This document shows, one piece after another, positions 38,962-48,878 of a stretch of 64,000 bases of DNA. Position 1 is the first letter of the stretch; every line of letters begins with the position of its first letter. This DNA comes from Chelativorans multitrophicus (GTDB lineage Bacteria > Pseudomonadota > Alphaproteobacteria > Rhizobiales > Rhizobiaceae): contig NZ_JAAAPL010000001.1 in assembly GCF_011317445.1 (NCBI RefSeq), positions 372,001-436,000 on the forward strand. Direction: 5' to 3'. Below the pieces are notes generated by a model. It had not been told where the DNA came from. It searched no databases and worked only from the letters and a program-made list of their open reading frames with translations. The position numbers and the translations under genes are program-made.

Positions 38962-40395
38962 GTGAAGAAGCTTCTTATCGGCGTGGCTGCGGTCGCGCTT
39001 TTATCTTCCCCATCGATTGCACCCCAAATTGTCTTTCCAGGCGTCCAGGAGGCGCATGCGCAGGGTGCTGAGGTCAGCATCAGCGTGTTCTATGACCGCT
39101 TGGCCGACCATGGTTCCTGGGTCAGCCATCCTCGGCATCAATATGTCTGGGTGCCGACTGATGTCGATGCAAGCTGGGTGCCCTACTCCCATGGCCACTG
39201 GGTCTATACGGAGCAGTATGGCTGGTATTTCGCTTCGGATGAACCCTTTGCCTGGGCGGTTTATCACTACGGCCGCTGGGGCTATGATCCGGAAATCGGC
39301 TGGTTCTGGGTACCGGGAACCCGCTGGGCACCCGCCTGGGTTTCCTGGCGGCGCGGAGATGACCATGTCGGCTGGGCGCCGCTGCCCCCCGAAGGCGATG
39401 GAATCGCCGTCAGCGTGGAAATTTCTGCCGAACCGCCCGAAGGCTATTGGGTATTCGTGCCCGTCAATGAGTTCGTTGCCCCGGATCTCGCCGTCGTGAT
39501 CATCGCGCGGGACGAGGTGCCGGTTATCTATCAGCGGACCGAGCTGGTGGGGCCGGTCGAGGTTGAAAACAATATTGTCGTCAACAACGTGATCGATATC
39601 GATTACATCGAGCAGCATGTGGACGAGGACATCGAGGTCACACAGGTTCAGGAGGTCCAGGACCCGGCTGAAGCTGCCCAAAGCGATGGTGTAGTCGCCT
39701 TCACCGGCGAGATCGCCGCTGAGCAGGATGCAGCCCCTGCGGAAGCGGTTGAGGCCGCACAGGTGGAATCGCCGACCAGAGGCCAGGAGATCGAGGCAAC
39801 CGGCGAGGCGACATCGGAGCAAGGCGAGGGGGCTCCGGCCGGAGAGACGGAACAAGCGCCCGCTGAAGGCGCGGAGCCGACGGATCAAGAAACCGAGCAG
39901 GCACCGGCCGAGGAAACAGAGCAGACACCGGCGGATCAGGAGTCCACGGAGCAGCCTGCCGACCAAGAACCCACGGCCGAAGCGCCTTCCGACCAGCAGC
40001 CCGCCGAAGAGGAGGCCCCTGCCGACCAGCAGGAAGCTCCCGCTGAAGAACAGCCTGCCGAGGAACAACCCGCCGAGGAGCAGCCGGCAGAGAGCCAGCC
40101 GGAGGCGGAGCAGGCACCGGCCGAAGAAGCAGCCCCCGCAGAAGAAGCGCCTGCCCCGCAGGAACCTACAGGCGAGGCTGAGGAAGCGCCGGCAGAGCAA
40201 GAGCAGCCCGCCGAAGCAGGCGAACAGGAAGCGCCCGCTGGCGAGACTGAGCAGGCTCCCGAGGGCGCCGAAGAGGCTCCTGCTGAGGGCGCCGAAGAGG
40301 CGCCAGTGGAAGGCGCCGAGGAGGCTCCTGCCGAAGGTGAACAGGCTCCCGCGGAAGAATGCGCGCCGGAGGCGCGGGAAGCCGGCGAATGTTAA
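38962..40395 (+). CDS. Secreted DUF6600-like protein with long Glu/Pro/Ala/Gln-rich tail
   Basis: 477 aa from a GTG at 38962 with GGAGG 8 bases ahead; an upstream start at 38929 lacks a ribosome site. Signal peptide of about 33 residues ending AHA. Residues about 40-180 are rich in Trp/Tyr with repeated WVP, WGYD, WVPGTRWAPAWVSWR and GWAPLPP motifs, the pattern of DUF6600-type secreted proteins. Residues about 254-477 are low-complexity: EEQPA and GAEEAPAE units and many Gln/Pro, strongly acidic, then a Cys pair near the end (EECAPEAREAGEC). The tail is likely disordered and periplasmic or surface-exposed. Function unknown. Confidence 0.8.
   Translation: MKKLLIGVAAVALLSSPSIAPQIVFPGVQEAHAQGAEVSISVFYDRLADHGSWVSHPRHQYVWVPTDVDASWVPYSHGHWVYTEQYGWYFASDEPFAWAVYHYGRWGYDPEIGWFWVPGTRWAPAWVSWRRGDDHVGWAPLPPEGDGIAVSVEISAEPPEGYWVFVPVNEFVAPDLAVVIIARDEVPVIYQRTELVGPVEVENNIVVNNVIDIDYIEQHVDEDIEVTQVQEVQDPAEAAQSDGVVAFTGEIAAEQDAAPAEAVEAAQVESPTRGQEIEATGEATSEQGEGAPAGETEQAPAEGAEPTDQETEQAPAEETEQTPADQESTEQPADQEPTAEAPSDQQPAEEEAPADQQEAPAEEQPAEEQPAEEQPAESQPEAEQAPAEEAAPAEEAPAPQEPTGEAEEAPAEQEQPAEAGEQEAPAGETEQAPEGAEEAPAEGAEEAPVEGAEEAPAEGEQAPAEECAPEAREAGEC
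40045..40332 (+). repeat. In-frame coding repeats in the acidic tail
   Basis: Three 15-base EEQPA units at 40045-40089 and three 24-base GAEEAP-type units (starting GAGGGCGCCGAAGAGG) at 40261-40284, 40285-40308 and 40309-40332. Units keep the frame and differ mostly at third positions, so the protein sequence is conserved while the DNA drifts. Confidence 0.8.
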
Positions 40396-40412
40396 AATAA
40401 CGATAGTTCCAG

Positions 40413-40434
40413 GACCCCCGCTGCAGCGGGGGTT
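40413..40434 (+). terminator. Terminator between the DUF6600-like gene and parC
   Basis: ACCCCCGCT / AGCGGGGGT stem around a GC centre followed by TCTTATTT, 18 bases past the stop. Confidence 0.82.
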
Positions 40435-40491
40435 CTTATTTCAGCCGTGCAGGCGGTTCCGGACGGCGGGCCGTCTTTCGCTTACTCCCGC

Positions 40492-42744
40492 TCAGCCGAA
40501 CTTGCCTGTTCTCGGAAAGCCCTTGGGCGCCATTCGCCCCGCGGCAGCGCGATCGCCAATCCATTCGGCAAGTTCGTCCTTGCTGCGCGTGAAGGTGCGG
40601 TCAGCCGAATCCTGCCAGGTAAGGCCGTCGGCGATCGCGAAAGTCTTGAGATCGGCGATGCCACCGTCCTTATAGCGCTGCAGGCGCACGCCCTTGCCAC
40701 GCACCATCTCGGGCACTTGCTCAAGCGGGAAGACCAGCAGCTTGCGGTTCTCACCGACGATCGCCGCATGATCGCCCGAAACCGGAATGCAAAGCCGCGC
40801 CTCGTCCGGCGTTTTGACGTTCATGATCTGCTTGCCCTTACGGGTGTTGGCCACCACTTCCTTCTCCGGAACGATGAAGCCATTGCCGGCATAGGAGGCG
40901 ATCAGCAGCCTGCGTTCGGGATCATGCGCGAAGGCAGTGACGACGGCCTGATCGTTCTCCATGTCGACCATGATGCGCACGGGCTCACCGTGGCCTCGCC
41001 CGCCTGGCAGACGGTCACCGCCGATCGTGTAGAACTTGCCGCCGGTGGTGAAGAGCAGGATCTTGTCCGTGGTCTGGGCATGGAAAGAGAGCTTCAGGCT
41101 GTCTCCCTCTTTGAAAACCACCGTGGAAAGATCCGTCAGATGGCCCTTCATGGCGCGCAGCCAACCCTTCTCCGACAGGATCACCGTGATCGGCTCGCGC
41201 TCGATCATGGCCTGCTGCACGTCCTCCAGATCGTGCGACGGCGCATCGCCAAAGGTTGTGCGGCGGCGGCCGAGAGCAGGATTCTTCTCCGGATCGAAGG
41301 TCTGGCGAACCTTCGCCACCTCCCAGCGCACGGTCTTCCACTGTTTCGCCTCGGAGGCGAGCAGCGCCTCGATCTGCGTCTTCTCCTCCGAAAGCTTGTC
41401 GAACTCGGTGCGGATTTCGAATTCTTCGAGCTTGCGCAGGGCCCGCAGGCGCATGTTGAGGATGGCTTCGGCCTGATTGTCCGTCAGGTTGAAGCGCTCC
41501 ATCATCACCGGCTTCGGCTCATCCTCTTCACGGATGATGCCGATCACCTCGTCGATGTTCAGATAGGCGACGAGATAGCCGGCAAGTATCTCAAGCCGTT
41601 TCTCGATTTCGGCCAGCCGATGCTGCGAACGACGGACAAGCACCTCGCGACGGTGATCAAGCCACTCGCGCAGCACGTCCTTGAGCGACAGCACCGAAGG
41701 CACCTTGCCGCGCGACAAGACGTTCATGTTGAGCGGGAAGCGCGTCTCAAGATCCGTCAGGCGGAAGAGCGATTCCATCAGAAGCTCGGGTTCGACCGCG
41801 CGGCTCTTGGGAACGAGCACGACGCGGATGTCCTCCGCGCTCTCGTCGCGCACGTCTTCCAGAAGCGGCAGCTTGCGCGCCAGGATCAGTTCGGCGATTT
41901 TCTCGATCAGCCGCGACTTCTGCACGCCATAGGGGATCTCGGTAACAACCACGTTCCACGTGCCGCGGCCCTGGTCCTCCTTGTGCCAGCGCGCGCGCAG
42001 CCGGAAGCCGCCGCGGCCGGTCTCATAAGCCTCGCGGATCGAGGCGCGGCCCTCCACAATGATGCCGCCGGTCGGGAAATCCGGCCCCTGCACGAAATCG
42101 AGAAGCCGGGAGACCGGCACGTCCGGATCGTCGATTAAAGCGAGTGCCGCGTCGCAGACCTCCGCCGCATTGTGCGGCGGCACGGAGGTCGCCATGCCCA
42201 CGGCAATGCCGGAGGAGCCGTTGCACAGCAGATTCGGGAAGGCGCCGGGGAGCACGATCGGCTCCTCGTCCTCCTCGTTGTAGGTCGGGCGGAAATCGAC
42301 CGCGTCTTCCGTGATGCCGGAGAGCAATTCCGCCGCCACTTCCGTCATCCGCGCTTCGGTGTAGCGCATGGCGGCGGCGTTATCGCCGTCGATATTGCCG
42401 AAATTGCCCTGACCGTCCACCAGCGGATATCGCATGGCGAAGGGCTGTGCGAGGCGCACCAACGCGTCATAGATCGACTGGTCGCCATGCGGATGGAACT
42501 TACCCATCACATCGCCCACGATGCGGGCGCATTTGGCGAAACCCTGCTCGGGATTGAGGCGCAGAAGCCGCATCGTGTGCATAATGCGCCGATGCACGGG
42601 CTTGAGGCCATCGCGCACATCGGGCAGCGCGCGATGCATAATGGTTGACAGCGCATAGGCCAGGTAGCGCTCCTCGAGCGCCTTCTTCAGGTCGACCGGG
42701 GACGCCGAATCACCATTGCCGGGCGGAAGTACCTCTTTTCCCAT
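40492..42744 (-). CDS. parC: DNA topoisomerase IV subunit A
   Basis: 750 aa. Breakage-reunion core: [17 protein letters not shown] (about 38-54), the active-site Tyr128 in RYTEARMT, and a C-terminal beta-pinwheel domain with repeats such as [13 protein letters not shown]. The absence of the gyrase-specific GyrA-box sequence and the length argue for ParC, which decatenates daughter chromosomes with ParE. At the quinolone-pocket positions equivalent to E. coli Ser80 and Glu84 it has Gln89 and Asp93 ([11 protein letters not shown]). ATG 42744, monocistronic. Confidence 0.94.
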   Translation of the reverse strand: MGKEVLPPGNGDSASPVDLKKALEERYLAYALSTIMHRALPDVRDGLKPVHRRIMHTMRLLRLNPEQGFAKCARIVGDVMGKFHPHGDQSIYDALVRLAQPFAMRYPLVDGQGNFGNIDGDNAAAMRYTEARMTEVAAELLSGITEDAVDFRPTYNEEDEEPIVLPGAFPNLLCNGSSGIAVGMATSVPPHNAAEVCDAALALIDDPDVPVSRLLDFVQGPDFPTGGIIVEGRASIREAYETGRGGFRLRARWHKEDQGRGTWNVVVTEIPYGVQKSRLIEKIAELILARKLPLLEDVRDESAEDIRVVLVPKSRAVEPELLMESLFRLTDLETRFPLNMNVLSRGKVPSVLSLKDVLREWLDHRREVLVRRSQHRLAEIEKRLEILAGYLVAYLNIDEVIGIIREEDEPKPVMMERFNLTDNQAEAILNMRLRALRKLEEFEIRTEFDKLSEEKTQIEALLASEAKQWKTVRWEVAKVRQTFDPEKNPALGRRRTTFGDAPSHDLEDVQQAMIEREPITVILSEKGWLRAMKGHLTDLSTVVFKEGDSLKLSFHAQTTDKILLFTTGGKFYTIGGDRLPGGRGHGEPVRIMVDMENDQAVVTAFAHDPERRLLIASYAGNGFIVPEKEVVANTRKGKQIMNVKTPDEARLCIPVSGDHAAIVGENRKLLVFPLEQVPEMVRGKGVRLQRYKDGGIADLKTFAIADGLTWQDSADRTFTRSKDELAEWIGDRAAAGRMAPKGFPRTGKFG

Positions 42745-42959
42745 GAGTTGGGGTTAACGGACATCGCCGCCCAGGACAAGTGCGCGTTGTGGCACGAGAG
42801 GGGGCTTTCCACGGTCGGGTTGCCGATCCCCGCCGGTTGCAAGATCTTCATCATATTCAAGCGGCTAAATTGACAGCGGTTCAGGCCGCCGTCATCTTCT
42901 GGCGCAAATTTCGCGCAATAAGGCTGGCTCCTGAGCAGCCATGAAATGTGAGAACCACC

Positions 42960-44150
42960 ATGCAACCCCATCGCCTTCGCCCTCTCTTTCTCGCCAGTCT
43001 TCTGGTTACAGTGAGTTCCTCCCATGTCTTCGCTGTCGAGGCGCAGGCTGTCGGAGAACGCCTAAAAGCGCTGCTTTCGAAGCAGGGGATCGAATTCACC
43101 TACACAGATGCTCGCATGGACGGGAATGATGTGGCGCTCAGCGGGACCGCTGTGAAGGGCCCGGAAGGTGGAGACGGTCTCGACCTTGGCGAACTCACGC
43201 TGGAAGATGTGACGGAAGAGCCGGACGGAACATACCGGGTCGGCAGATTGGCGCTCGACGCCTTCGAGCAGCAGGAAGGCGATCTGACGATCTCCATGGA
43301 GGAGGCAACGATTGAAGGATTGGTGCTGCCAAGGGACGAGGCGTCCGATCCGTTCGGCGGATTCATGCGTTACGACCATGCGGCAGTGGCTCGCATCGAT
43401 GTGGAGAACGAAGACGGCCCTCTCGCCACCGTCGAAAATCTCGTCGCTGACCTGACGATCGCCGATGACAACAGCGCGGTGGATTTCAACGGGACGGCGG
43501 AGTCCTTCAGCCTCAATCTTCAGGCGATGGTCGAAAGCGGCAATGCAGCCGGCCTGCTGGAGGATATCGGCTATCAGCAGATCACCGGCAGCGCGTCCAT
43601 GGAGGGGCGCTGGCAGCCTTCGGACGGGCGTCTGACGCTTTCCCGCTACGAAGCGGTCATCGATGATGCCGGAACGCTAAGCTTCCTGTTCGATCTCAGC
43701 GGCTATACGCCGCAATTCATCCAGGCGGCCGCCGAGATTGCCAAGGAGATGGACCAGTCTCGGGGCGATCAGCAGCAGGCGGCACAAGGCATGGCCATGC
43801 TGGGGCTCCTGCAGCAGCTCACTTTCCATGGGACGGCGATCCGCTTCACCGACAATTCGCTCACTGGCAAATTGCTTGACTACCAGGCAGAACAAATGGG
43901 CAGCACGCCCGATGCGCTGATCGGACAAGCCAAGGCCATCATTCCGGCGCAGCTCGGCCCCTATCTCGGCGCTGAGGCCGCCGAATCGGTGGCCGAGGCA
44001 GTCGGCACCTTCCTGGAGAACCCGGAAAACATCGAAATCAGTGCAAAACCGGAAAACCCGGTGCCGTTGGCGATGCTGGCCGCAGCCGCGATGGCCTCGC
44101 CGGAAATGCTCGTGAAGCAGATCGGGCTCGCGGTGAAGGCAAACCAGTAG
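42960..44150 (+). CDS. Exported protein of unknown function
   Basis: 396 aa from ATG 42960 (a GTG at 42948 is in frame; both ribosome sites are weak). A signal peptide of about 25 residues ends HVFA. The mature protein is acidic, rich in beta-prone segments such as LDLGELTLEDV and VENLVADLTIAD, with repeated layer-like stretches and no membrane span in the body, so it looks periplasmic. I recognise a Rhizobiales-conserved hypothetical pattern but no named domain. It is divergent from parC and convergent with aspS. Confidence 0.75.
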   Translation: MQPHRLRPLFLASLLVTVSSSHVFAVEAQAVGERLKALLSKQGIEFTYTDARMDGNDVALSGTAVKGPEGGDGLDLGELTLEDVTEEPDGTYRVGRLALDAFEQQEGDLTISMEEATIEGLVLPRDEASDPFGGFMRYDHAAVARIDVENEDGPLATVENLVADLTIADDNSAVDFNGTAESFSLNLQAMVESGNAAGLLEDIGYQQITGSASMEGRWQPSDGRLTLSRYEAVIDDAGTLSFLFDLSGYTPQFIQAAAEIAKEMDQSRGDQQQAAQGMAMLGLLQQLTFHGTAIRFTDNSLTGKLLDYQAEQMGSTPDALIGQAKAIIPAQLGPYLGAEAAESVAEAVGTFLENPENIEISAKPENPVPLAMLAAAAMASPEMLVKQIGLAVKANQ

Positions 44151-44164
44151 CGCCCGTTCGGACG

Positions 44165-44192
44165 AGCCTGCGGATTTCTCAAACCGCAGGCT
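44165..44192. terminator. Symmetric hairpin between convergent genes
   Basis: Nine-base perfect stem AGCCTGCGG / CCGCAGGCT with a ten-base loop between the exported-protein gene and aspS. There is no T-run on either strand, so it may attenuate rather than terminate fully. Confidence 0.55.
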
Positions 44193-44198
44193 GTCCGC

Positions 44199-45983
44199 TC
44201 AATCCTGCTTCGGCGCGAGCCGGATGTGCAGCTCGCGGAGCTGCTGCGGAGTGGCTTCCGAAGGCGCCCCCATCAGCAGGTCCATCGCCTGCTGGTTCAT
44301 GGGGAACATCGTGATCTCGCGCAGGTTCTTGGCCCCCCTGAGCAGCATGACGATGCGATCGATGCCCGCCGCCATGCCGCCATGGGGCGGCGCGCCATAC
44401 TGGAAAGCACGGTATAGGCCGCCGAAGCGCTCCTCCACCATCTGCCGGTCGAAGCCCGCAACCTCGAAAGCCTTCACCATCAGTTCGGGCATGTGGTTGC
44501 GGATGCCGCCAGACGCAATTTCGAAGCCGTTGCAGACCAAGTCGTACTGAAAGGCTTTGATCGACAATGGCTCCTGGTTTTCCAACGCCTCCATGCCGCC
44601 CTGCGGCATGGAAAAGGGGTTGTGGCCGAACTCGATGCGCTTCTCGTCCTCGTTCCACTCGTAAAACGGGAAGTCGACAATCCAGGCGAGTTCGAAACGA
44701 TCACGGTCGACAAGGTTCAGTTCTTCGCCGGCGCGCGTACGCGCGGCGCCCGCGAAGGCCACGAATTTCTTGGGATCGCCCGCGACGAAGAAACAGGCAT
44801 CCCCATCACCGAGACCAAGCTGGGTGCGGATCGCGTCCGTGCGCTCCGGGCCGATATTCTTGGCGATCGGACCAGCGCCTTCGAGCGTATCGCCCTCCTT
44901 GCGCCAGAAGATGTAGCCGAGGCCCGGTTGCCCCTCCCCTTGCGCCCAGGAGTTCATCCGGTCGCAGAATGCACGGCTTCCGCCGGTCTTTGCGGGAATG
45001 GCCCAGACTTCCGCTTTCGGGTCATTTGCCAGGATATTGGCAAAAACCTTGAAGCCGGAACCGCGGAAATGCTCCGAAACCTCCTCCATCACGATCGGGT
45101 TGCGCAGGTCCGGCTTGTCGGAGCCATATTTGCGCATCGCCTCGTCATAGGGAATGCGCGGGAGTTTCTGCGTGACCGGCTTGCCCTCGGCGAACGCCTC
45201 GAAGATCCCGCGCATCACGGGCTCCATCGTGGAGAACACATCCTCCTGCGTGACGAAGCTCATCTCCAGGTCGAGCTGGTAAAACTCGCCCGGAAGGCGA
45301 TCGGCGCGCGGATCCTCATCGCGGAAGCAGGGCGCGATCTGGAAATAGCGATCGAAACCGGAGACCATGATGAGCTGCTTATAGATCTGCGGCGCCTGCG
45401 GCAGCGCGTAGAACTTGCCCTGATGAAGCCGCGAAGGAACCAGAAAGTCGCGGGCTCCCTCAGGCGATGAGGCGGTCAGGATGGGCGTCGAGAATTCGGT
45501 GAAGCCGGATTCCGCCATCCGCTTGCGCATTTCCGCGATGATCTTCGTGCGGGCGAGGATGTTCCGGTGCAGCGTCTCGCGGCGGAGATCCAGAAAGCGG
45601 TATTTGAGGCGGATGTCCTCCGGGTAGTCCGGCTCGCCGAAGACCGGCAGCGGGAGCTCCTTGGCCTGACTCAGCACCTCGATCTCGCGGGCGAAAACCT
45701 CCACACCGCCAGTGGCCAGATTCGGGTTGACCGTTTCCGGCGTGCGTGCCTTGACCTCACCGTCAACGCGGATCACCCACTCGCTACGCAGCTTCTCGGC
45801 CGTGCTGAATGAGGGCGAATCCGGGTCGGCGACAATCTGCGTGATGCCGTAATGATCACGCAGGTCGATGAAGAGCAGACCCCCATGATCGCGCACGCGG
45901 TGGACCCAGCCGGATAGCCGGACGGTCCCGCCCACATCCGATGGCCTCAGTTCTTCGCAGGTGTGGCTGCGGTAACGGTGCAT
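44199..45983 (-). CDS. aspS: Aspartyl-tRNA synthetase
   Basis: 594 aa from ATG 45983; the frame is open upstream to 46121 without similarity. Bacterial-type class II enzyme: an N-terminal OB fold that binds the anticodon ([21 protein letters not shown]), motif 2 ([13 protein letters not shown]), a GAD insertion in the middle and motif 3 near the C-terminus (GIDRIVMLL). Whether it is discriminating (Asp only) or also charges tRNA-Asn depends on gatCAB/asnS elsewhere in the genome and cannot be settled here. Confidence 0.95.
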   Translation of the reverse strand: MHRYRSHTCEELRPSDVGGTVRLSGWVHRVRDHGGLLFIDLRDHYGITQIVADPDSPSFSTAEKLRSEWVIRVDGEVKARTPETVNPNLATGGVEVFAREIEVLSQAKELPLPVFGEPDYPEDIRLKYRFLDLRRETLHRNILARTKIIAEMRKRMAESGFTEFSTPILTASSPEGARDFLVPSRLHQGKFYALPQAPQIYKQLIMVSGFDRYFQIAPCFRDEDPRADRLPGEFYQLDLEMSFVTQEDVFSTMEPVMRGIFEAFAEGKPVTQKLPRIPYDEAMRKYGSDKPDLRNPIVMEEVSEHFRGSGFKVFANILANDPKAEVWAIPAKTGGSRAFCDRMNSWAQGEGQPGLGYIFWRKEGDTLEGAGPIAKNIGPERTDAIRTQLGLGDGDACFFVAGDPKKFVAFAGAARTRAGEELNLVDRDRFELAWIVDFPFYEWNEDEKRIEFGHNPFSMPQGGMEALENQEPLSIKAFQYDLVCNGFEIASGGIRNHMPELMVKAFEVAGFDRQMVEERFGGLYRAFQYGAPPHGGMAAGIDRIVMLLRGAKNLREITMFPMNQQAMDLLMGAPSEATPQQLRELHIRLAPKQD

Positions 45984-46174
45984 TATTTCGATTCCGTATC
46001 CTGAAAGGGTGACCGGAAGCGGGCCCGATTGCCCGTCCAAAAACCGCGCGAAAAGCGCATGTGCGCCCACTTTTGTCAAGGCGCAGAAGCCATTCTCCGC
46101 CACATCTGGCAGACGAGGCAAGAAAGCTGTAGGGAATTCTTCACATTTGCGCCGCCAGCGCCTAAAGAAGATGC

Positions 46175-47353
46175 ATGGACCTGATCAAATCGCGCTCAGA
46201 GCTGGAAAATGCGGTCGCCGCGCTCGAGAACTCCGATTTCGTCACTGTTGACACTGAGTTCATCCGCGAAACCACATTCTGGCCGGAGCTGTGCCTCATC
46301 CAAATGGCCGCCCCCGGTGTCACGGCGCTGGTGGATCCGCTAGCCGATGGAATGGATCTTGCCCCGTTCTTCCGTCTCATGGGGAACGAGCAGGTCGTCA
46401 AAGTTTTCCACGCCGCGCGGCAGGATATCGAAATCATCTACAATCGCGGCGGCCTCATTCCCCACCCCATCTTCGACACGCAGGTTGCCGCAATGGTGTG
46501 CGGGTTCGGGGACAGCATCTCCTACGACCAACTCGTGCTCAGGATCACTGGCGAGCACATCGACAAGACGTCCCGCTTCACCGATTGGCGGCACCGGCCC
46601 CTGTCGGAGAAACAGCTTCGCTACGCCCTGGCGGATGTCACGCATCTCATCCCTGTTTATGCGCATCTGACAACCGAGCTCCAGCGCGGAGGGCGCGAGG
46701 GGTGGCTGAAGGAGGAGATGGATGTCCTGACGGCGCGGGAGACCTATGACCCGCACCCGGACGACGCCTGGAAACGGCTCAAGATGCGCGCGCGCAAGCC
46801 CGTCGAACTGGCTATCCTCCAGCGCATCGCCGCCTGGCGCGAGCGCGAAGCACGTGAGCGCAACGTGCCGCGCGGCCGCATTATGAAGGACGATGCCCTC
46901 TACGAGGTGGCCCAGCAGCAGCCTCGGGACATCGCGGCCTTGAGTCGCCTTAGAGCGGTTCCCAGGGGCTGGGAACGTTCGGGCTCTGCAGCCGCCTTGC
47001 TCAAAGCGGTGAACGACGCGCTGGCGCTGCCGAAGGAGGCACTGCCAAAACTGCCGAGGCCGCATCACGCGCCGGAGGGAGCAGCGGCCGCGGCGGAGCT
47101 CATCAAGGTGCTGCTCAAGCTCGTGGCGGAGAAGGAAGGCGTGGCTCCCAAAATGCTCGCTTCCACCGACGACATCGAAAAGATCGCGGCTGAAGGCGAG
47201 AAGGCCCAGGTTCCGGCGCTTCATGGCTGGCGCCGCGAGGTTTTCGGCGAAGAGGCGCTCAAGCTCCTGCGCGGGGAGATCGCACTGCGCTTCGCCAACC
47301 GTCGCATTGAAACCTTCGCGCCCGCGGACCAGATGCGCAGCGCGGCGGAATAG
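46175..47353 (+). CDS. rnd: Ribonuclease D
   Basis: 392 aa. The DEDDy exonuclease domain is intact: Asp/Glu in TVDTEFIRE, Asp in [12 protein letters not shown], and Tyr/Asp in [11 protein letters not shown] first HRDC helical domain follows (about 205-285, [26 protein letters not shown], in pieces [11 protein letters not shown] and RNVPRGRI) and a second weaker one at the C-terminus. It trims tRNA and other stable RNA 3' ends. It is divergent from aspS and its stop abuts the stop of the convergent ppx gene with no base between. Confidence 0.95.
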   Translation: MDLIKSRSELENAVAALENSDFVTVDTEFIRETTFWPELCLIQMAAPGVTALVDPLADGMDLAPFFRLMGNEQVVKVFHAARQDIEIIYNRGGLIPHPIFDTQVAAMVCGFGDSISYDQLVLRITGEHIDKTSRFTDWRHRPLSEKQLRYALADVTHLIPVYAHLTTELQRGGREGWLKEEMDVLTARETYDPHPDDAWKRLKMRARKPVELAILQRIAAWREREARERNVPRGRIMKDDALYEVAQQQPRDIAALSRLRAVPRGWERSGSAAALLKAVNDALALPKEALPKLPRPHHAPEGAAAAAELIKVLLKLVAEKEGVAPKMLASTDDIEKIAAEGEKAQVPALHGWRREVFGEEALKLLRGEIALRFANRRIETFAPADQMRSAAE

Positions 47354-48874
47354 CTAGTCTTTCGCCACCTTCAGCACGAGGCTCTTGCCCGTGAGCTTGG
47401 CCAGCTGCGCCATGCGGCCTTGCGGTCGTTCGCCCATCAGGCTGGCACAGTCCCGCGGAATGAGGAGTGCCAAGGATCCGTCGGTCCCTTTTTCCCATTT
47501 GAGCCGCGGAATGACACCCGGCATGGAAGCCGAGAGCAGATAAACCACACGCATCAAGCCGCCGAGAAGGCGCGCCCGCTCGGCGTAAAGAGGCGTGGCA
47601 AGCTTGCGCATCTCCGGTGAAAGCGCATCATCAAACAGCCCTTCGTGGCGAAACAGGCTGGTGAGCGCGATAAAAGCGCGACCGGGATGATCGATGCCGA
47701 TAAAGGAGCCATGGGCTATGATATTGAGGGACTGGGTGCCACGATATTCCGGATGCGCGCGCCAGCCGATATCCGCCAGCAGGCAGGCGGCGCGACGATA
47801 ACGCGCCTCGACTTCAGTCTCATCGATGCCGAGTGCGGCGAATGCCTCTCCTGTCCATTCGGCCAGTTCATGGACGTGGGTGAAGGAGCGTGAGCGCAAA
47901 AGCGCCAGTTCCTCCGCCGCGGAAATCAACGGGTCGGCTGCCTGATCCTCCTTGGAAAGAAGAGAATAGAGATAACCTTCGCGCACGCCATTGGCAGAGA
48001 TGATGATCTTTGACGGATTGGCGGCGTGGATGATTTCCAAAAGCACCGTCGCTCCATAGGGAAGCAAGGCCCTGCGGCTTTTCGAGACGCTTTCGATCCC
48101 CCGCATATTCTCGATATCGCCACGTGCGACACGCTTCAGGAAAGCAGTGGAGCCGGCTGGGTCCATTTCGTAGTTGTGCATAACCTCAAGCGGATAATGC
48201 GAGGTGCACATGTGGAGCCGAGCGAGGTTTCGCCAGGTACCGCCAACGCAGTAGAAGGCCCGGCCCTGCCCACCGTCGAGCCACGAGGCGCGCGCGATCT
48301 CCTGGCGCACGATATCAGATGCCGCCGTCAACGACGCGCCCGCCATGTCGCGAAGCCTGAGACCGCCCAATGGCAGGGTGATACCCTCGCCGATGCAGTG
48401 GTCCTTCACATCGACCAGTTCGAGGCTGCCCCCGCCCAGGTCTCCCACGATGCCATCAGCCTTATAGAAGGCGGAAATTACGCCGAGCGCCGAATAATAG
48501 GCCTCCTCGCGACCGGACAAGACTTTGATGCTGGTCCCCAGGATCTCCTCGGCACGGCGAATGAAGTCCGGGCCGTTCTTCGCCTCACGGGCGGCGGCCG
48601 TTGCCACCACATGCAAAGATTGGGCGCCTGCCTGATCGGAAAGCGCACGGAAGCGGCGGAATTCCTCCACTGCGCGGCTCACGCCCTCAGGATCGAGTTC
48701 CCCGGTGGTGACGATCCTCCGCCCCAGGCCGGCGAGCATCTTTTCGTTGAACAGGACGGTCGGCGCGCGTGCGATCCCCTCATAAATCACAAGCCGGATG
48801 GAGTTCGAGCCGATATCGATGACCGAAACGGGACGCCGGTCCTGAAGCCGACCTTGCGAAGTCTTAATGCCCAC
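47354..48874 (-). CDS. ppx: Exopolyphosphatase (Ppx/GppA family)
   Basis: 506 aa from a GTG at 48874. ASKHA ATPase-like fold: VIDIGSNSIRLVIYEG near the start, the catalytic Glu in ATAAAREAKNG, the phosphate loop GDLGGGSLELV, then a C-terminal HD-like helical region (IGWRAHPEYRG). It removes phosphate from polyphosphate or from pppGpp; the family cannot be split by eye. It lies 4 bases downstream of ppk, forming a synthesis/degradation pair on one transcript. Confidence 0.93.
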   Translation of the reverse strand: MGIKTSQGRLQDRRPVSVIDIGSNSIRLVIYEGIARAPTVLFNEKMLAGLGRRIVTTGELDPEGVSRAVEEFRRFRALSDQAGAQSLHVVATAAAREAKNGPDFIRRAEEILGTSIKVLSGREEAYYSALGVISAFYKADGIVGDLGGGSLELVDVKDHCIGEGITLPLGGLRLRDMAGASLTAASDIVRQEIARASWLDGGQGRAFYCVGGTWRNLARLHMCTSHYPLEVMHNYEMDPAGSTAFLKRVARGDIENMRGIESVSKSRRALLPYGATVLLEIIHAANPSKIIISANGVREGYLYSLLSKEDQAADPLISAAEELALLRSRSFTHVHELAEWTGEAFAALGIDETEVEARYRRAACLLADIGWRAHPEYRGTQSLNIIAHGSFIGIDHPGRAFIALTSLFRHEGLFDDALSPEMRKLATPLYAERARLLGGLMRVVYLLSASMPGVIPRLKWEKGTDGSLALLIPRDCASLMGERPQGRMAQLAKLTGKSLVLKVAKD

Positions 48875-48878
48875 GCTG

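Noticed and set aside
40447-42138. 563-codon frame antisense to parC
   Set aside because: Composition (His/Leu/Arg-rich) is that of a shadow of a high-GC gene; parC on the other strand is complete.
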